Positions 44,939 through 47,121 of a DNA stretch of 47,121 nt are shown piece after piece; within the stretch, counting starts at the first letter, position 1; each line of letters opens with the position of its first letter. Below the pieces are notes generated by a model. That model made no database searches and had not been told where the DNA came from. It was given only the letters and a program-made list of their open reading frames with translations. The stretch is from a bacterium (GTDB lineage: Bacteria > Actinomycetota > Thermoleophilia > Solirubrobacterales > Solirubrobacteraceae), in assembly GCA_021323635.1 (NCBI GenBank), contig JAJPKQ010000008.1, positions 1 to 47,121 on the forward strand. The letters are read 5' to 3'. A program made the position numbers and the translations under genes.

Positions 44939-45718
44939 GTGCTCGCGCGGCTAACGTTGCAGCCGATGCACGCGAGCAGACAGGAGGCTGGGCAAGGTCG
45001 CGCCTCTGCGCATGGCCTGCGCACCTACGTCTCGCGTGGCGGCGAGAAGCTCGCGGGCGCCCTTGCCGCGAGCCGCCTGCGTGTGGCCGGGCGCAAGGCG
45101 CTTGACATCGGAGCCTCGACGGGCGGCTTTACAGACTGCCTGCTGCAGCTCGGAGCCGTCTCGGTCATCGCGGTTGATGTCGGCTACGGGCAGCTTGACT
45201 GGCGCCTGCGCAATGATCCCCGCGTCCATGTCCTGGAGCGCACCAACGCTCGCTATCTGGAGCCGGCGCAGCTGCCGCATGCGCCCGACCTCGCCGTCAT
45301 CGACGTCTCCTTCATCTCGCTTGCGAAGGTGCTGCCCGCGATCCTCTCCTGCCTGCCGGAGAGCCACGACGTGCTGGCGCTGATCAAGCCCCAGTTCGAG
45401 GTCGGTCGCGAGCGCGTCGGCAAGGGCGGCGTCGTGCGCAGCGTCGCCGACCGGCGCGGCGCGATCGCGGCCGTCGCCGCCGCTGCCAAGGGCTGCGGAG
45501 AGTCGCTGCTGGGCATCTATCCCGCGGCCCTGCGCGGGCCCAAGGGCAATCGCGAAACGTTCATCTGGCTCGCGGAGAGCGCACGCGACGGGGCGATCCA
45601 CACAGCGGAGCAGCTCTCCGCGCTGATCGCGAGCGTCGAGCCCGATGAGCAGCCCGACGACCGCGGGGGCGCAGCGCAGCGGGAGGCGGCGAGGCTGGAG
45701 CGACGCGGTGGGCGCTGA
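44939..45718 (+). CDS. tlyA: TlyA-type rRNA 2'-O-methyltransferase lacking the S4 domain
   Basis: 259 residues from GTG 44939 (ATG 44966 also possible). The methyltransferase is complete: YVSRGGEKLAGAL (30-42), SAM motif LDIGASTGGFTDCLLQ (55-70), AVDVGYGQLDWRLR (78-91), VIDVSFISL (119-127) and IKPQFEVGRERVGKGGVVR (148-166). Normal TlyA has a ~60-residue S4 RNA-binding domain before the RGGEKL motif; here only ~28 unrelated residues precede it. TlyA methylates 16S and 23S rRNA and sets capreomycin/viomycin sensitivity in mycobacteria; the rRNA target here is uncertain. Confidence 0.88.
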   Translation: MLARLTLQPMHASRQEAGQGRASAHGLRTYVSRGGEKLAGALAASRLRVAGRKALDIGASTGGFTDCLLQLGAVSVIAVDVGYGQLDWRLRNDPRVHVLERTNARYLEPAQLPHAPDLAVIDVSFISLAKVLPAILSCLPESHDVLALIKPQFEVGRERVGKGGVVRSVADRRGAIAAVAAAAKGCGESLLGIYPAALRGPKGNRETFIWLAESARDGAIHTAEQLSALIASVEPDEQPDDRGGAAQREAARLERRGGR

Positions 45719-45731
45719 GGGCGGGCGCGAG

Positions 45732-46568
45732 ATGACCGTGCTCACGCACGCCTTCCCTGCGCAGACCGACCGTGCCCTCGAGCATCTGATCGAGGCCGCG
45801 CAGGCGCATCAGGTGCGCTTGCGCTTCGATCCCGAGGAGACAGCGCGCCACCGCCTGGCGGCGCGCCCGGGGGTGAGCGTCGATGCGCCATTGGCGCGCG
45901 CAGTGGAGCTGTGCATCGTGCTTGGGGGCGATGGCACGATCCTGCGCGCGCTGCATGCCTACGCCTGCACGCAGGTGCCTGTGTTCGCCGTCAACTTCGG
46001 CGAGGTAGGCTTTCTGGCGACGATCGAGCGCGAGCAGCTGCCCGGCGCCCTCGAGCGCGCATTCGATCGCGATTACCGGCTGCTCGAGCTGCCCGCGATC
46101 GAGCTTGAGGTGGACGGAGCGCCGCAGCGCGCCTTCAACGACGTCGCGGTCCACCGCAAGGCGGGGGAGCGTGTTGCGCGCCTGGCCTACTCGCTCGGCG
46201 GCGAAGAGCTCGGCAGCGTGCGCTGCGACGGCCTCGTAGTCGCTACGCCCGCAGGCTCGACCGGCTACAACCTCGCCAATGGCGGGCCCGTGATGGCCTG
46301 GGGCGTGGAGGGCTTTGCGATCTCCTTCATCGCGCCGCATTCGCTCACGGCCCGCGCGCTCGTGGCCGCGCCCGCCGATCAGCTCTCGATCTGCAATCGC
46401 TCGCGCAGCGCGCTCGAGATCGCGCTGGACGGGCGCCCGGTCGGGGAGCTTGCCCCAGAGGCGGAGCTGAGGCTGCGCTTTCGCGATCGCGCAGGGCTGA
46501 TAGCGCAGCTTCCCGGCTATTCCTTCTACGGCCGCTTGCGCGAGAAGTTCGGGCTGCTCGCGCGCTAG
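45732..46568 (+). CDS. nadK: NAD kinase
   Basis: 278 residues from ATG 45732; upstream ATG 45645 would overlap tlyA by 74 bases and adds an unrelated basic stretch. GGDGT at 65-69 with the catalytic Asp, NFGEVGFLA (88-96), FNDVAVHR, and DGLVVATPAGSTGYNLANGG are all present. It phosphorylates NAD to NADP. tlyA-nadK is a conserved pair in actinobacteria, usually followed by recN, which is not seen here. Confidence 0.95.
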   Translation: MTVLTHAFPAQTDRALEHLIEAAQAHQVRLRFDPEETARHRLAARPGVSVDAPLARAVELCIVLGGDGTILRALHAYACTQVPVFAVNFGEVGFLATIEREQLPGALERAFDRDYRLLELPAIELEVDGAPQRAFNDVAVHRKAGERVARLAYSLGGEELGSVRCDGLVVATPAGSTGYNLANGGPVMAWGVEGFAISFIAPHSLTARALVAAPADQLSICNRSRSALEIALDGRPVGELAPEAELRLRFRDRAGLIAQLPGYSFYGRLREKFGLLAR

Positions 46569-46579
46569 GTCGCCTGCGC

Positions 46580-46816
46580 CTACGCCGCCCGGCGTGCGAC
46601 CGCTGCGGTGGCGGCGCCATCCGCGCTGCCGCCCTCGGGCTGATGCATGGAGGCCATGAAGCGGTCGAGCTGCTCGCGCGAGAAGCGCCGCTGGCCACCC
46701 GGCGTTCGGTAGTAGGCGAGGTGGCCTGCGTCAGACCAGCGCCGAACGGTGGCAAGGGAGATGCCGAGGTATCGCGCTGCCTGTGAGCTGGTGAAAACGA
46801 GCCGGTCTGATGCCAT
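46580..46816 (-). CDS. BldC-like small MerR-type DNA-binding protein
   Basis: 78 residues from ATG 46816, preceded by TAAGG at about 9-10 bases; an upstream in-frame ATG at 46891 would give 103 residues. A single winged helix-turn-helix: LVFTSSQAARYLGISLATVRRWSDAGHL, then YYRTPGGQRRFSREQLDRFM. This matches BldC/excisionase-type DNA binders, where the GG(Q/H)RR loop is typical. In Streptomyces BldC times development. It converges on nadK with an 11-base gap. The C-terminal tail is Ala/Gly-rich. Confidence 0.8.
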   Translation of the reverse strand: MASDRLVFTSSQAARYLGISLATVRRWSDAGHLAYYRTPGGQRRFSREQLDRFMASMHQPEGGSADGAATAAVARRAA

Positions 46817-47060
46817 CTTCTGTTGCCTTAGATCGATTTTCTCTGCGCAGCGCCCTGCCGCGCGAGGCTGCGCTTTGGTCAGCTTTGCCATTTATCGGCA
46901 CCGCGGCGGGCGAGCTTTAGTGCTTTCCACGCCCGGCTGCAATCGACCTTCCCTGCAGCAAACCTTGCGGGGCGGGCTCGGAGGCGCGATCAGGACAGCG
47001 GAGCGCGCCGAGCTGGCCGGCACGCTCCGCCTGCGATGGTTATCGCTGGAGAGGGGATCT
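46817..47060. other. Divergent intergenic region
   Basis: About 245 bases between the BldC-like gene and the gene starting at 47061. It is relatively AT-rich near 46810-46850 (TAGATCGATTTTCTC), where a promoter for the minus-strand gene may lie. No repeat or RNA gene is recognised. Confidence 0.4.
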
Positions 47061-47121
47061 ATGGATGCTGATGATGGGAGAAGCTTGCTTGCTGCCAGGC
47101 AGCGGAAGCATGAGCGTGAGC
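47061..47121 (+). CDS. Start of a gene cut by the window edge
   Basis: ATG 47061 follows GGAGAGGGG (47048-47056). Twenty codons are visible, beginning MDADDGRSLLAARQ and rich in charged residues, and the frame stays open to the edge. Too short to name. It diverges from the BldC-like regulator. Confidence 0.5.
   Translation, partial: MDADDGRSLLAARQRKHERE

Overview
This window is chromosomal DNA from a very GC-rich, probably monoderm actinobacterium. The gene content (type IV pilus genes without a secretin, a shikimate kinase/dehydroquinate synthase fusion, an arylsulfotransferase-family protein, a BldC-like regulator, dense head-to-tail housekeeping operons with ATGA/GTGA overlaps) is what I would expect of class Thermoleophilia (Solirubrobacterales relatives). 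That placement is inference from family resemblance, not a search result. I see no insertion sequence, prophage, CRISPR array or rRNA operon.

Layout. Positions 1-186 hold a minus-strand tRNA with anticodon CAT and small repeats. Positions 223-12972 form a plus-strand housekeeping run: a formiminotransferase-like protein, a small membrane protein, a metallo-beta-lactamase-fold hydrolase, hisS, aspS, an exported thioredoxin-like protein without a CxxC, mnmA fused to an IscU-like domain, alaS, ruvX, mltG and aroE. Much of this concerns tRNA charging and modification. Positions 13015-18001 encode the pilus motors PilB and PilT and the platform PilC. Positions 18002-23623 are an accessory block: a ~540-base stretch with no convincing gene, a two-gene minus-strand nucleotidyltransferase module (possible toxin-antitoxin), and a minus-strand group of glycosyltransferase 39, response regulator and histidine kinase. 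The pilus locus resumes at 24350-30523 with two paralogous pilins separated by a strong terminator, then prepilin peptidase, PilM, PilN, PilO and a PilP-position protein.

Positions 30629-35203 carry aroC, an aroK-aroB fusion, a divergent aroQ and an M24 peptidase, all overlapping or nearly so. In many Gram-positive genomes the peptidase is followed directly by efp and nusB. Here about 5 kb intervenes: a GT87-like membrane protein, an arylsulfotransferase-family protein and CtaG (all minus strand), then a decayed vapBC toxin-antitoxin pair. Positions 40428-44660 resume with efp, nusB, an XseB-like small protein, a farnesyl diphosphate synthase-type enzyme and dxs, closed by a hairpin terminator. 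A small upstream reading frame with a strong ribosome binding site and a perfect 24-base palindrome precede an unusual TlyA that lacks its S4 domain; nadK follows. A BldC-like helix-turn-helix gene lies on the minus strand, and a truncated gene starts at the right edge.

The observations most worth following are the IscU-MnmA fusion, in which the scaffold has lost its third cysteine while the MnmA part has an all-cysteine cluster-type site; the nucleotidyltransferase pair inside the pilus locus; the long low-complexity extension in PilB and insertion in PilM; and the leader frame/palindrome in front of S4-less tlyA.
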